A program made the position numbers and the translations under genes. A stretch of 64,000 nt of DNA from Clostridia bacterium (lineage in GTDB: Bacteria > Bacillota > Clostridia > Peptostreptococcales > Anaerovoracaceae): assembly GCA_910575405.1 (NCBI GenBank), contig CAJTER010000003.1:108528-172527 (forward strand), in the 5' to 3' direction. Shown piece after piece: positions 44,372-54,059 of the stretch. Within the stretch, counting starts at the first letter, position 1, and each line of letters begins with the position of its first letter. The notes below the pieces were generated by a model. That model was given only the letters and a program-made list of their open reading frames with translations. It did not search any database and was not told the DNA's origin.

Positions 44372-45468
44372 ATTTTCCCTCCCACATATGCATAACAGTC
44401 TGTATCCCAAACCGTCGGCGCATGATGGCGCAAATAAAGCTTATATTCCGGCGTCATGGCTTTAATAGTTCTGGGAACTTCCCATAAATCTGACAGATAA
44501 TGATACGCACTGATAGCTAATTTTGGTTTCTGCTCTGTAATAATCTTCTGTGCTCCTTTTAACGCTTTAATTTCAAAGGTTTCCACATCCATTTTAATCA
44601 AAGTGACTATCTTTCCCTCTAACGTATGATCAATCGTTGTGATTTGCTCAACATGCTTTTCTTTACCCTGGACGTAGCCATATTCGACTTCCGTAATCTC
44701 ATCGGATACGCCGGCATTGAACAACTGAATTTTACTCCTGTCATACCTGCGTGCCGTTTTCTCCAGCTCACGGAAAATATCAGAATCTAACTCGAAAGAA
44801 TAAATTCCCCCGAATTGGCCGCCTGAAGCCTGCAAAAATTTGTCGATGGAATCACCTTTATATGCCCCTGCATCGACCAGGTACTCTTCTTTTCCTATGG
44901 AAAACACATCGGATGCAAAATATTCGCCTGGTGTCTTCAGTTCATTAAAAATCTTTGTTGCCAAAGACGGAGCAATCCGATTACAAATTGCTTCCACATA
45001 AATTTCCTTCGAGCGTTCATCTTCAAACAACTCCATGGAATCCAGCATCACCTTCCGGCGACTCTCAAACCATTCGTCACTGTAATGCGGATCGTACACG
45101 TTCATGGTGTACCAGTCCATGGGATAACATTCTATGCCCATATCAGTCAGCTGTTTGTACGCCGGTCTCCATTCGCCGATCATAATCAGAACTGCAACAT
45201 CCTCCATCGCAGCAATTTCCTCCGGCGAGAGACATCTTCTTCCTTTGAACGTCTTTCCCCAGCGCTCCGGGTTATTGTCTCCAACGTATTCAAAGCGGCG
45301 CATATGTTCCGGTGTTGCGCAGTCCTCAAAAAATTCGCCTGTTCCAAAAACACATACATGTTTATGAGAATACAGGGCATTTTGTACATCAATGGCGCGC
45401 TGATGCGCCTCGTAGTGCGTGTGAATCGCATAATCAATTGCATCATTTAATTGTTTTCGCTTCGACAT
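44368..45468 (-). CDS. FkbM-family methyltransferase with N-terminal Rossmann-like module
   Basis: A 366-aa protein. Residues ~37-120 form a small module: VCVFGTGEFFEDC, then GDNNPERWGKTFKGRRCLSPEEI, then VLIMIGEW. The FkbM methyltransferase domain follows, with SAM-binding YLVDAGAYKGDS and conserved LIKMDVETFEIKALKGAQ, and a C-tail RHHAPTVWDTDCYAYV. FkbM enzymes O-methylate sugars or small molecules. The same front module recurs in two other FkbM proteins and in radical SAM proteins of this island. It starts 31 bp after the neighbouring glycosyltransferase gene with AGAAAGGAAG. A role in glycan methylation is inferred. Confidence 0.88.
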   Translation of the reverse strand: MSKRKQLNDAIDYAIHTHYEAHQRAIDVQNALYSHKHVCVFGTGEFFEDCATPEHMRRFEYVGDNNPERWGKTFKGRRCLSPEEIAAMEDVAVLIMIGEWRPAYKQLTDMGIECYPMDWYTMNVYDPHYSDEWFESRRKVMLDSMELFEDERSKEIYVEAICNRIAPSLATKIFNELKTPGEYFASDVFSIGKEEYLVDAGAYKGDSIDKFLQASGGQFGGIYSFELDSDIFRELEKTARRYDRSKIQLFNAGVSDEITEVEYGYVQGKEKHVEQITTIDHTLEGKIVTLIKMDVETFEIKALKGAQKIITEQKPKLAISAYHYLSDLWEVPRTIKAMTPEYKLYLRHHAPTVWDTDCYAYVGGKI

Positions 45469-45499
45469 GGTTCTTCCTTTCTCTTTCGGAAAGCAGCAT

Positions 45500-46567
45500 T
45501 CATCCTTTCATGGGCTTTCCGTCTGTTCCAATTCTCACATATCCATCAGGCGGATCATAGGAATTATTTCGTTCCATTACAAACTGGTCTTCAAACGCAA
45601 AAATCGCTTGCTCCAGTGCTGCTCCGCATAATGCTTTCATTTCTAAAAGCAGCTTGTACGGCTCCTCCTTTAAAAGTTCCGGATCATATACCGGCGCTAA
45701 AAGTAAATATCGGTATGCCACATCACCTCGCCCGTTTTTATACATTTTAAGAGCGTACCGCAGGCACATTGCTCCTAATTTTTGAACCGCTTCCGCATAT
45801 CTTGCCTGGGGCTTTTTCAGCCCGAAACTTTCTGCCAAATCACAAAACGCATTCAGCAGCTGGTAATGTTCCATAGAACCCAGCAGCTTCAGCTCCGATT
45901 CGTTTGTTTCATTTCCTCTGTGTACCCGATATTGGCACAAAGGCTCCGTTATATATGCCACCTTGCCTGCCAATGCATAAAGGAAGTTATCATACCAGTC
46001 TCCGGCAACCTGAAATTCCCGCAAATAGGGCTTCACCTGGTTTAAAACCGACTTTCTCACAACCCTTTGCCCGGGAATCGCAATTCCTGCCATCATATGA
46101 ACTGCTGCCTGGCTCTCGCTGTCTACAATGCAGTCTGCATTATAAAACGGCGGGATTTGATAGATTCCTCCATCGTCATCCATCTCTTCCCTATGTGTTA
46201 TAACGGTGCCTACATCCGGGTTATGCTCCAAAACAGCCACGCATCGTTCAACAAATGTTGGTTTTATGGCATCATCACTTGCCAGAGTGCAGATGTATTC
46301 GCCTTCTGCATCCTGGGCCGCGAGTTTCGAATTTTTATCGCTGGTTACCGTTCGTTTATTCTCAAGGACTTTAAAATAGATCCCCTTTTCTCTGAATTTT
46401 TTCCGGTATTCCTGCGCAATCTCATAGGAATCATCGGTAGAGGCATTATCGCTGAAGTGTACCTCCAGATTTGCGTAGGTTTGCTTTAAGATGCTTTCCA
46501 GACAGGTTCTCAGGTAGCGTCCGTAATTATAATTGGGAATGCATATAGTAACTAATGGTTCATACAT
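45500..46567 (-). CDS. GT2-family glycosyltransferase (paralogue)
   Basis: A 355-aa enzyme with PLVTICIPNYNYGRYLRTCL, FSDNASTDDSYE and TLASDDAIKP (DxD-like), then the shared block EFQVAGDWYDNFL and C-terminal YDPPDGYVRIG. It aligns end-to-end with the product of 43322-44371, including the unusual tail, so the pair is a duplication that has diverged in the acceptor half. ATG 46567 follows GGAGAAGG. It lies between an FkbM gene and a radical SAM gene in the same orientation, consistent with one long glycan operon. Confidence 0.9.
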   Translation of the reverse strand: MYEPLVTICIPNYNYGRYLRTCLESILKQTYANLEVHFSDNASTDDSYEIAQEYRKKFREKGIYFKVLENKRTVTSDKNSKLAAQDAEGEYICTLASDDAIKPTFVERCVAVLEHNPDVGTVITHREEMDDDGGIYQIPPFYNADCIVDSESQAAVHMMAGIAIPGQRVVRKSVLNQVKPYLREFQVAGDWYDNFLYALAGKVAYITEPLCQYRVHRGNETNESELKLLGSMEHYQLLNAFCDLAESFGLKKPQARYAEAVQKLGAMCLRYALKMYKNGRGDVAYRYLLLAPVYDPELLKEEPYKLLLEMKALCGAALEQAIFAFEDQFVMERNNSYDPPDGYVRIGTDGKPMKG

Positions 46568-46596
46568 GTCCTTCTCCTGTTTACCTTGCTTGTTAC

Positions 46597-47907
46597 TCAG
46601 TTTTCGCCTATCCTTGATGTTATTGCTTTACGTCCCTGTATAGCTGACTCCACGCTTGTAGCTACATGTTCACAATGCCCACATGAATAATAAAAGTCTC
46701 GGTTATCAAATTTCCTAAACGCATTTCTTAATTCCGGATTAGAAATATTCTGTGTCAAATCCAGGTAATCGGTTGGATAGTCTGCAATCCCCATGTTATA
46801 CAGTGCGACCCCTTTGTCGCATGTATGTACTTTTCCATTTTTAACCTGCAAATTCCGTGCAGGGAGATTACAACCCTGTTTCATCTCTGTCATATAAACT
46901 TCATCTACATCTCGTTTCTCTAATGTACATGTTTCTACCCATGATGGCAATGATAAGGATTCCGTATATGTAATTCCATGTTTTTTTACTAATTCCACAT
47001 TTTTTTGATAGATTTCTTTTTGTCTTTCCGTTGCTACATGCAGATAGTATCCAAAAGCTATAATAATCCTCGGATCTTCAATACCCTCCAATTGTTCCGG
47101 TTTAATAGGGTATAGACCATTTGTTGGAAAAGATACAAAACCGAGATTTTCTTTTTCAGCAAATTTGCAGGCAATTTTTGCAATATCAGGATGCATAAAC
47201 GTTTCTCCACCCATGACTGAAACAGTCCCTACCGAATCGACCATATCAAAAAAGCGATCAATATCCCTGCTAATTACTTCAAAAGGCACATTATATCTTC
47301 TATTTATTGGATAGTTAGGCATATATTGTACACAGTCCCGACAGCTCAAATTACACAACGAATTAATAATAAAACAACAATAGGTCAAATCAATGCGATC
47401 TCCGCCTTTTCCTTTGTGCATATAATTCTTGATAATACTATTTGCTTTTTGACAAACTACCGAACGGCATTCACCTTGATTTTGCCAGCACCTATTAGCC
47501 TGAAGCTTATCTCCCAACTGATAGCTACATACACACGCAGAGTATAAAATATCACCCCGTATTATGTTTGAATAGCCTTGTTCTCTCATTTCACTAATTA
47601 AGCGTTCCATAATTACATGATTGGGAATTGCATGAATAATAATTGTCTCATCACATTTAAATTTCCTTGTAAATGGTAGTTCTACTGGAACCCCATGGAT
47701 ACGTCCTAATTCCTTTGCCCGAACATCCCAATATACTGTAACAGAGATCTGTTCCTCCAATAACCGCTTTCCTAATGCGGCGCCCTGCGCTGCTGCTCCA
47801 CGTATGATAACATTTTGAAATTGTCGAATATAATTAAAAACCTGGCTACAATCGACTTTTTTTCCCGTATAACATTCTTCATAGAACGATTGTATGTTAA
47901 ACATCAT
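46597..47907 (-). CDS. Radical SAM protein with N-terminal Rossmann-like region
   Basis: A 436-aa protein. Residues ~25-125 look like a nucleotide-binding-type module (VIIRGAAAQGAALGKRLLE, then VYWDVRAKELGRIHGVPVE). Residues ~175-380 form a radical SAM barrel with cluster motif CNLSCRDC and VSVMGGETFMHPD. C-terminal cysteines (KQGCNLPARN, then HTCDKG, CGHCEH) may bind an auxiliary SPASM-like cluster. The substrate is unknown; radical SAM enzymes in glycan loci can epimerise, dehydrate or attach modified groups. ATG 47907 follows GGAGGG. The gene is visibly more AT-rich than the sugar-nucleotide genes further right. Confidence 0.85.
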   Translation of the reverse strand: MMFNIQSFYEECYTGKKVDCSQVFNYIRQFQNVIIRGAAAQGAALGKRLLEEQISVTVYWDVRAKELGRIHGVPVELPFTRKFKCDETIIIHAIPNHVIMERLISEMREQGYSNIIRGDILYSACVCSYQLGDKLQANRCWQNQGECRSVVCQKANSIIKNYMHKGKGGDRIDLTYCCFIINSLCNLSCRDCVQYMPNYPINRRYNVPFEVISRDIDRFFDMVDSVGTVSVMGGETFMHPDIAKIACKFAEKENLGFVSFPTNGLYPIKPEQLEGIEDPRIIIAFGYYLHVATERQKEIYQKNVELVKKHGITYTESLSLPSWVETCTLEKRDVDEVYMTEMKQGCNLPARNLQVKNGKVHTCDKGVALYNMGIADYPTDYLDLTQNISNPELRNAFRKFDNRDFYYSCGHCEHVATSVESAIQGRKAITSRIGEN

Positions 47908-47917
47908 CGTTGCCCTC

Positions 47918-49138
47918 CTAAAACAATTCTTGCAGTTTTTTTACATTTACAATCTTGGTAATGCCCATTTCTTCCAGCTGCTGCCGTACTGCTTTGTCAT
48001 TCGCCATATGGGTAATCACCAGCGGCTGTTTCAAATCCTTTAATTCATCTGGCGATATACATGGCACTCCGAAAATGTCTTTCCCCCATAATTCCTCTGC
48101 ATTATCGCAAAAACAGGTCTGTCCTAACACATCATTCCATCTGTGGCTGAAGAAATTATCCCAAAAAAGCTTTCCCAAGCCAAATACACAAATATCTTTG
48201 CTCTCCGAAAAAAGTTGCAAAATATGCTTCTGCCTGTCCTCTGCCGTTCCATCTTTCAGGAATCTTTCTTTTGTATTTTTGAATTGATAAGCAGGTGTGC
48301 GTTGGATTTCCATTGCTCCGCTGCATTTCCTGCATAAAATCTCCAGATGCTCCTCTTTCATTCCCTCATGGATTTTCCGAAGCTCTGCTCCCTCCAGAAT
48401 GTCTTTTACATTCATGGTCAGGAGATTTCCTAATACATGTTTCATCCCATAATCCATACAGCACAGCAGCATCGTTCCATCGGGCAAAATTTCTGGAGTC
48501 CAGTTCCCATAGCCGCCAATAGTTCCAACCATACAGACAATTTCGCCTCTCGGGTTTGATACTTGTCCGCAGTCGAGATTCCCCGCCCGGTTCATCATTG
48601 CATTGCTGAAGGCGCCGTTCCCGTCTAAGTACATCTGCACCGCAGGATGAATATCGCCATGGCAGGAATAACTCGTAACTGGGAACGTGTCATGGAACGC
48701 TCTCAAATTCTCAAGATACTCCGCCGTTATATCAAATTTGGAGTTTCCCTCTTTATCCGGTATATGTAAGGTGATTTCATCAAATTTCACGTGCCTGAGC
48801 TTTTCCAGGCTCTCCTTGTTGAACCCGATTAAGGTTGTCAGAAGTGTGATACGAAAGCCCTTTTCATAGGCATACAAAATCATATCATCACATTCCGGAT
48901 TCAGGAAAGGTTCACACATCCCTGAGAAGCATATAGTTCCCCCATGTTTCACGTTTTCCAGCAGTTTCGTAAAATCATGAAAGCGCATCATGGACAATCG
49001 GTTCTTATTATCTGAAAAATAATTATGCAGCAATAAGCTTTGGGGACAATAATGGCAATCCACTCTACATCCCATAGATAATGTGACTTCAATTGCGTTC
49101 AGTTTGTTGATATTGTCATATTCGTATTTCATATCCAA
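47918..49138 (-). CDS. Radical SAM/SPASM protein with C-terminal Rossmann-like module
   Basis: A 406-aa protein. The radical SAM core has CRVDCHYC near residue 24 and CFSGMCEPFLNPE. A SPASM-like region has cysteines LLCCMDYGMKHVLGN and LCRKCSGA. Residues ~315-406 are the module seen in the FkbM proteins: ICVFGLGKLFWDNF, CDNAEELWGKDIFGVPCISPDEL. It is a paralogue of the product of 50285-51529. It begins 6 bp after the upstream FkbM gene. It probably modifies a sugar or peptide in the glycan pathway; the reaction is not known. Fusion to the same module as the methyltransferases suggests a shared partner or carrier. Confidence 0.87.
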   Translation of the reverse strand: MDMKYEYDNINKLNAIEVTLSMGCRVDCHYCPQSLLLHNYFSDNKNRLSMMRFHDFTKLLENVKHGGTICFSGMCEPFLNPECDDMILYAYEKGFRITLLTTLIGFNKESLEKLRHVKFDEITLHIPDKEGNSKFDITAEYLENLRAFHDTFPVTSYSCHGDIHPAVQMYLDGNGAFSNAMMNRAGNLDCGQVSNPRGEIVCMVGTIGGYGNWTPEILPDGTMLLCCMDYGMKHVLGNLLTMNVKDILEGAELRKIHEGMKEEHLEILCRKCSGAMEIQRTPAYQFKNTKERFLKDGTAEDRQKHILQLFSESKDICVFGLGKLFWDNFFSHRWNDVLGQTCFCDNAEELWGKDIFGVPCISPDELKDLKQPLVITHMANDKAVRQQLEEMGITKIVNVKKLQELF

Positions 49139-49144
49139 GCTCCC

Positions 49145-50251
49145 TTATTCTACATACGCGTAACAATCCGTATCCCATGCCACCGCCGTATGATGCCGAG
49201 CATACAGCTTATAATCCGGGCATAATTGTTTGATATACTGCGGAATTTTCCACATATCATCCAATTTGTGGTACATGCTGATGGCCAGCTTTGGGTGCTG
49301 GTTGGTGATGATTTCCTGTGCGCCTTTTAAGCCATCCTGTTCAGCTCCTTCAATATCCATTTTTATAAAGGTTATTCTTTTATGTTCTAATATCTGATCC
49401 AGACATCCCAGCTTTGCAGAACCCGCTTTATTTTCTGCCGCATGAGAACCAGTTCCTCCGCTAATGATATCTACCATCTTCTCCCCACAGGAGATTCCCT
49501 GGTTAAATATCTCAATTCTTTTATCCTGCCGGATCGCTTTATCCTGCTGGATTTTCGCGTAATTATCCGGATCCAGTTCAAAACCGTAAATTTGTTCAAA
49601 TTGTCCATCTGTCGCTTGCATAAAAGAACGGATGCTGTCACCATCATATGCACCGATATCCACATAGCACTCATCCTGTGTAATTGGGAAGATTTCCGTC
49701 CCAAAGTACTCGCCCTTCCGCTCCATTTCATGAAAAGTCTTTTCCGCATACTTCGGTGCAATCCTGTTGCATATGGCATTGACATAAACCTGTTTGGACT
49801 GATCATCTTCAAACAGATCCACTGCGTTCAGCATATCTTCTTTTTGTGACTCAAACCATTGCGGCGCATATAATTCGTCATATACATTCAAGTATAAATC
49901 CCCGAAAAAGTAGCTTTCGATATGCCGCTTTTTTAGCCGCTCAACTACATCCTGATAATCTCCCAGCATAACAAGCACTACTACCGATTCCAACTCAGAA
50001 AGCTGTTCCGGTGAAAGGCAGATTCTCCCATCAAAGGTCATACCCCATTTTTGCGGATTGCTGTCACAAACATAATCGTATTGTTTAATATGCTGCGCGT
50101 AATTTCTATAGAAATTTCCTGTCCCATACAGGCAAATGGTTGTTGCTTCTACCTTCCTTTTTTTTACAAATTCACAATGGCTCCACCTTGCAAAGTTATC
50201 CTCTATTACCTGTTCGATTGCCTGTTTCAGTTGACGCTTATGAATCTCCAT
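49145..50251 (-). CDS. FkbM-family methyltransferase with N-terminal Rossmann-like module
   Basis: A 368-aa protein. The N-terminal module (~37-125) reads ICLYGTGNFYRNYA and CDSNPQKWGMTFDGRICLSPEQL. The FkbM domain has CYVDIGAYDGDS (SAM site), FIKMDIEGAEQDGLKGAQ and HPKLAISMYHKLDDMW, then the tail RHHTAVAWDTDCYAYV. It is a paralogue of the FkbM protein at 44368-45468. It is encoded directly upstream of a radical SAM gene (6-bp gap) and downstream of another (33 bp), implying stepwise modification within one operon. The methyl acceptor is not identifiable. Confidence 0.88.
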   Translation of the reverse strand: MEIHKRQLKQAIEQVIEDNFARWSHCEFVKKRKVEATTICLYGTGNFYRNYAQHIKQYDYVCDSNPQKWGMTFDGRICLSPEQLSELESVVVLVMLGDYQDVVERLKKRHIESYFFGDLYLNVYDELYAPQWFESQKEDMLNAVDLFEDDQSKQVYVNAICNRIAPKYAEKTFHEMERKGEYFGTEIFPITQDECYVDIGAYDGDSIRSFMQATDGQFEQIYGFELDPDNYAKIQQDKAIRQDKRIEIFNQGISCGEKMVDIISGGTGSHAAENKAGSAKLGCLDQILEHKRITFIKMDIEGAEQDGLKGAQEIITNQHPKLAISMYHKLDDMWKIPQYIKQLCPDYKLYARHHTAVAWDTDCYAYVE

Positions 50252-50284
50252 TCGCTTTCTTCTCCTTAGGCCCCTGACTGCCTG

Positions 50285-51529
50285 TTACAGATAAACACAT
50301 TTACTATAAACATCATCCAGCAACATGTAATGATCTATTCCCATTTCCGTAAGCTGGGAAATAATACTCTCGCCATTTTTAACAAACAGCAGTACAAACA
50401 GCTTTTCATATTGCTTCAGTTCCGATGGTTTCACACATTGTATGCCATTTATTTCTTTTCCCTGCAAGACAGGATTGTTATCTGAAAAAATAAAATGCTC
50501 CAAAGCCTCATGCCAGTACTCTTGATAGAAATGATCCCTCCACAATTTTCCAAGACCAAAAATACAAACCATATCTGCCTCTGCAAAGTGTTCTACTAAT
50601 TCCATCGTCTCTTTCGGTACATTTTCAACAAATCTTCCCGCTTTTCTATCGAAAGCAGCTTTGGCTAATCGCATGGAAGGAAGGACTTCCACTTTTCTTG
50701 CAGCAGCACAGTTCCTGCAAAGAAGATCAATAGAGTCATCTTCTAATCCATTTTTGAATTTTTTATATTCTTCCCCTGCGCAAATCTCCTGCCATGATTG
50801 CTCAATCAGGTTGCCTAAAACGTGCTTCATGCCATAATCCTGGCAGCATAACACCAGACTCCCATCCGGGAACATGACCGGTATCCATGTTCCATGCATC
50901 GTCTCCGATCCATGCCAGCACATAATCCTGCCCTCTACAAAGATGCCTTTCAGGTCTTCCATTTCAAGATTTCCAGCCCGGTCAGAAATGCTGATGCCTG
51001 CATATTTTTCTTCATTAATTTTATCTTTTACGGCCTCATGTATGGTTCCATGGCAGGAATAATAACTGATTTCTATCTTGTCATGAACTAGGTCGAACAG
51101 TCTTAAATATTCGTCTGTAATCACAAATTTCGAATGGTGCTCTTTGTCTGGAATATGTAAAATGAATTCTTCAAATTCAATATGTTTTATTTTTTCAAAA
51201 TCCGGAACATCCATTCCAATCAGCGTCGTGTCCAGACACAGCTTATATCCTCTTTCATATGCGTATACCAGCATATCCGCACATTCCACATTGTGAAAGG
51301 GTTCCGACATTCCTCCAAAAGCAATCGTTGCCCCGGGCTCAACCTTATCAAGTACGACTTTAAAGTCTTCAAAGGATAATGCTTTTGTTCTATGAGGCTC
51401 TCCATGGTAATACGTTTCTATTAATACATCCTGCGGACAATAATCGCAGTTGAGTCTACATCCAATTGTCAAGGACAATTCCAGCCCATGTAATAGTCTA
51501 TCCGTGTTCATCCTAAATTCTTTCTCCAT
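50285..51529 (-). CDS. Radical SAM/SPASM protein with C-terminal Rossmann-like module
   Basis: A 414-aa paralogue of the product of 47918-49138. It has cluster motif CRLNCDYC near residue 24, FGGMSEPFHNVEC, SPASM-type cysteines LVLCCQDYGMKHVLGN and LLCRNCAAAR, and residues ~320-414 as the shared module (VCIFGLGKLWRDHF, SDNNPVLQGKEINGIQCVKPSEL). ATG 51529 is 39 bp after the large glycosyltransferase gene, with a weak ribosome binding site. The extended conserved HGTIHEAV and MKHVLGN motifs of this pair are not ones I can assign to a characterised radical SAM class. Confidence 0.86.
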   Translation of the reverse strand: MEKEFRMNTDRLLHGLELSLTIGCRLNCDYCPQDVLIETYYHGEPHRTKALSFEDFKVVLDKVEPGATIAFGGMSEPFHNVECADMLVYAYERGYKLCLDTTLIGMDVPDFEKIKHIEFEEFILHIPDKEHHSKFVITDEYLRLFDLVHDKIEISYYSCHGTIHEAVKDKINEEKYAGISISDRAGNLEMEDLKGIFVEGRIMCWHGSETMHGTWIPVMFPDGSLVLCCQDYGMKHVLGNLIEQSWQEICAGEEYKKFKNGLEDDSIDLLCRNCAAARKVEVLPSMRLAKAAFDRKAGRFVENVPKETMELVEHFAEADMVCIFGLGKLWRDHFYQEYWHEALEHFIFSDNNPVLQGKEINGIQCVKPSELKQYEKLFVLLFVKNGESIISQLTEMGIDHYMLLDDVYSKCVYL

Positions 51530-51568
51530 ATACAGTAGTCGATTCCTATTTCAAAAACAACGGAGATT

Positions 51569-53893
51569 CTATCTTAATCCCGACCGTTCCCGAAACAGCC
51601 GTACTGCCTCATAACTGTTTGTTACACCATATCTGGAAGCATCTACAACGCTTCCGCCTTCTGCTGTATGGCCTTCCTGATAGGTCTTTTGCTTTCGTGC
51701 CCGCTCCAGTTGCTGCTCATCAATCAACCTTGGTTCCATAACTTTATTATAGATCGCTTCATCAAACCACTGAAGGAACTCGTCTCCATGCCAGGAGGCC
51801 GTATATCTAGCATAATGGATCAATTTGTCATATTCCAGATCCCGTACATCCAGCTTTTGGATGCATTCAATGAACATTTTTTTCCAATCAAGCGTTTCCC
51901 ATACATATTCCTCTGGCAGAATTCCTCTCGCGGCAGCGCGCAGCAGAGAATTATACAGGGAGCTTACATCAGATCGGAGTTCCGGCATAAGCCGCTCTGT
52001 CATTGATAAAGAAAACCCGCCAACATTGCTCGTTTGTCGTACCTCACCATAAAAATTCAGTAACTGACTGTCCTCTGTATGAGCCTGAACACAGGTTGCG
52101 CCTACAGAACTTCCGGTCATCCCTGCAATGGTCAAAGAATACCGGACATTTAAGATTTGTTCGTTAATCAGAATATTCACAACCCCCATATAAATATCCT
52201 GACAGACTCCATCCCATAACCTGCCTGTTTTCTCAAGGAGTGTACTCATATAGGAGCGTTTAAACCCTGAATTAATATACAGCATGGGGAGGCCATACAT
52301 ACTGTCGGGCGCATGCAGGACCTGCTTCAGATATTCCCTGCTATTTCGATAATGGGCTCCATAGTTTCCCTGCTCATAAGCCCGTGGTATAACGAATTGG
52401 TTTTCCTGTCCGCCATTAAATCCCGGCCATGCATAAAACCCCCGTTCCCATTGGATGACTTCTTCTTGCGGATATTCTCTGCGAACAGCATCTAATACCT
52501 TCAGTGCCCAAGGCAAGACAGCGTCATCGGATCCAATGGAAAAAATGAATTCTCCTTTTGCCTGCAAAAATGCATATTCAAAGCTTTTGGGTAAATGCAA
52601 ATCTCTCGGCGTTCGATAATAATGAATCCTGGGGTCCTGAAGCTCCTGGCATAACTTGTATACCTCCGCATTATGTCCAGTGGAATTATCACTGATTACG
52701 ATTTCATAAGCATCTTTTGGATAATCCAATTCCAGGCAGGTCTTTAGGGTATGGCGCAAACTTGCTACAGAATTTCTTGCAGGAATTACAATGGAGTATC
52801 GATAGTTTGTATCCTGCTCCTGCAGCGATGTGGAAACATCATAATTGTATATTTTACTGATATAACTCAAGTAATTGCCTGCCCATCCCGCTGAAAAGTT
52901 TTCTTCAAAAATATCACCTAAATACAAATTAAATCGACTAAAGGACTTCCGCAGGCAGTCCTGCATTCCAAGATCATCTAGCAGACATCCGCTTCCCAGC
53001 ACGGTTACAAGCTGCTCTGGTGCCTGTTCACTCAGATGTTGGATCAACAACGCACGATTGTCCATGTACTGGTCGGATTCATCCCCAAAGAAATAGGTTG
53101 GAAAAAAGTCTATTCCATAGGAATCGGTCTCCCTGGAATTCAGACTGCTGTGCAAAAGTGACTTCCTATCGGCCCCCTTATCCACTTCTTCTGGTGCTGT
53201 AAGTACATACACCGTTTTGCCCAGTTCCCGCAACATCTTGCCGATGGCCCTGCACATAGCTTCATTACTTTCCTCTGCTATTAATAAAAAGACAGACTCC
53301 TGTTCCTGGATCCGCTCCCTTATATAGCCCATATTCGTCAGCCCATCAATCCACTCAGTCCCCGGAATGAACGCGTCAGATTTTCCTTTCGCCTGGAAAT
53401 AGAGCTGAATCAGATAATTCCATACAACTTCCATTCTGGTATAGGTGCAGAACTCTATTTTCTCCAATATCGCATCTAAGCCGCTGTAATAATACTCTTT
53501 GCTCCATTCTGTCAGTTGTACCATCTGCTGCTGCAATTCCCTAGCTTCTTCTGTTTCTGTTCCGATCGCTCTGAGCCACTTTCGTGTATATTCCGCCCTT
53601 GCAAATTCCCTTTCATTCGGCCATTTTTCTTTCCATATTTGCTCATAAATTTGAAAAACTTCGTCCATTCCTTCATATGCAAAGTGAAGCCACCATTTGG
53701 TGTCCAGACGATTGAGTGCCGTCATGCAATCATCCATCATCAAAGCATATTTTGCAGACAGGGCAATTGTTCTCAGGGAAACTGGTTTATACTGCTCTAC
53801 CTGCCTTAACAGTTTTTTCGCCTCCAGATAATTGTGTTTCTCCAGCTGCCACTCAGCTTTTTTCAGTTTTTTGTCAAGCTCCTGTCTTGTCAT
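51569..53893 (-). CDS. Large GT2-family glycosyltransferase with helical N-terminal region
   Basis: A 774-aa protein. Residues ~1-190 are helical and TPR-like (KKLLRQVEQYKPVSLRTIALSA). Residues ~200-360 form an unassigned alpha/beta region (VFLLIAEESNEAMCRAIGKML). Residues ~365-620 form a GT-A domain (YSIVIPARNSVASLRHTL, IVISDNSTGH, FSIGSDDAVLPWAL). The rest is helical. The start is ATG 53893 with GAGGAG upstream; an earlier ATG at 53914 lacks one. Similar large transferases occur in clostridial flagellin-modification islands, where the front part is thought to bind protein. It may be the enzyme acting on the flagellin itself (inference). Confidence 0.83.
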   Translation of the reverse strand: MTRQELDKKLKKAEWQLEKHNYLEAKKLLRQVEQYKPVSLRTIALSAKYALMMDDCMTALNRLDTKWWLHFAYEGMDEVFQIYEQIWKEKWPNEREFARAEYTRKWLRAIGTETEEARELQQQMVQLTEWSKEYYYSGLDAILEKIEFCTYTRMEVVWNYLIQLYFQAKGKSDAFIPGTEWIDGLTNMGYIRERIQEQESVFLLIAEESNEAMCRAIGKMLRELGKTVYVLTAPEEVDKGADRKSLLHSSLNSRETDSYGIDFFPTYFFGDESDQYMDNRALLIQHLSEQAPEQLVTVLGSGCLLDDLGMQDCLRKSFSRFNLYLGDIFEENFSAGWAGNYLSYISKIYNYDVSTSLQEQDTNYRYSIVIPARNSVASLRHTLKTCLELDYPKDAYEIVISDNSTGHNAEVYKLCQELQDPRIHYYRTPRDLHLPKSFEYAFLQAKGEFIFSIGSDDAVLPWALKVLDAVRREYPQEEVIQWERGFYAWPGFNGGQENQFVIPRAYEQGNYGAHYRNSREYLKQVLHAPDSMYGLPMLYINSGFKRSYMSTLLEKTGRLWDGVCQDIYMGVVNILINEQILNVRYSLTIAGMTGSSVGATCVQAHTEDSQLLNFYGEVRQTSNVGGFSLSMTERLMPELRSDVSSLYNSLLRAAARGILPEEYVWETLDWKKMFIECIQKLDVRDLEYDKLIHYARYTASWHGDEFLQWFDEAIYNKVMEPRLIDEQQLERARKQKTYQEGHTAEGGSVVDASRYGVTNSYEAVRLFRERSGLR

Positions 53894-54059
53894 AAGCTCC
53901 TCTTTCTGATGCACCTGCTGTATTATCCAAATAGATTTGGATGCATACTTTCAAACTTTTTCGGTTTATAAACTTTATTCTGCTCTCTCCGCATCGAGGA
54001 TGATCTATCCCGACAGAAGGCAGTTCCTTTTATCCAATCCCCCATACCCCTCCATTCTG

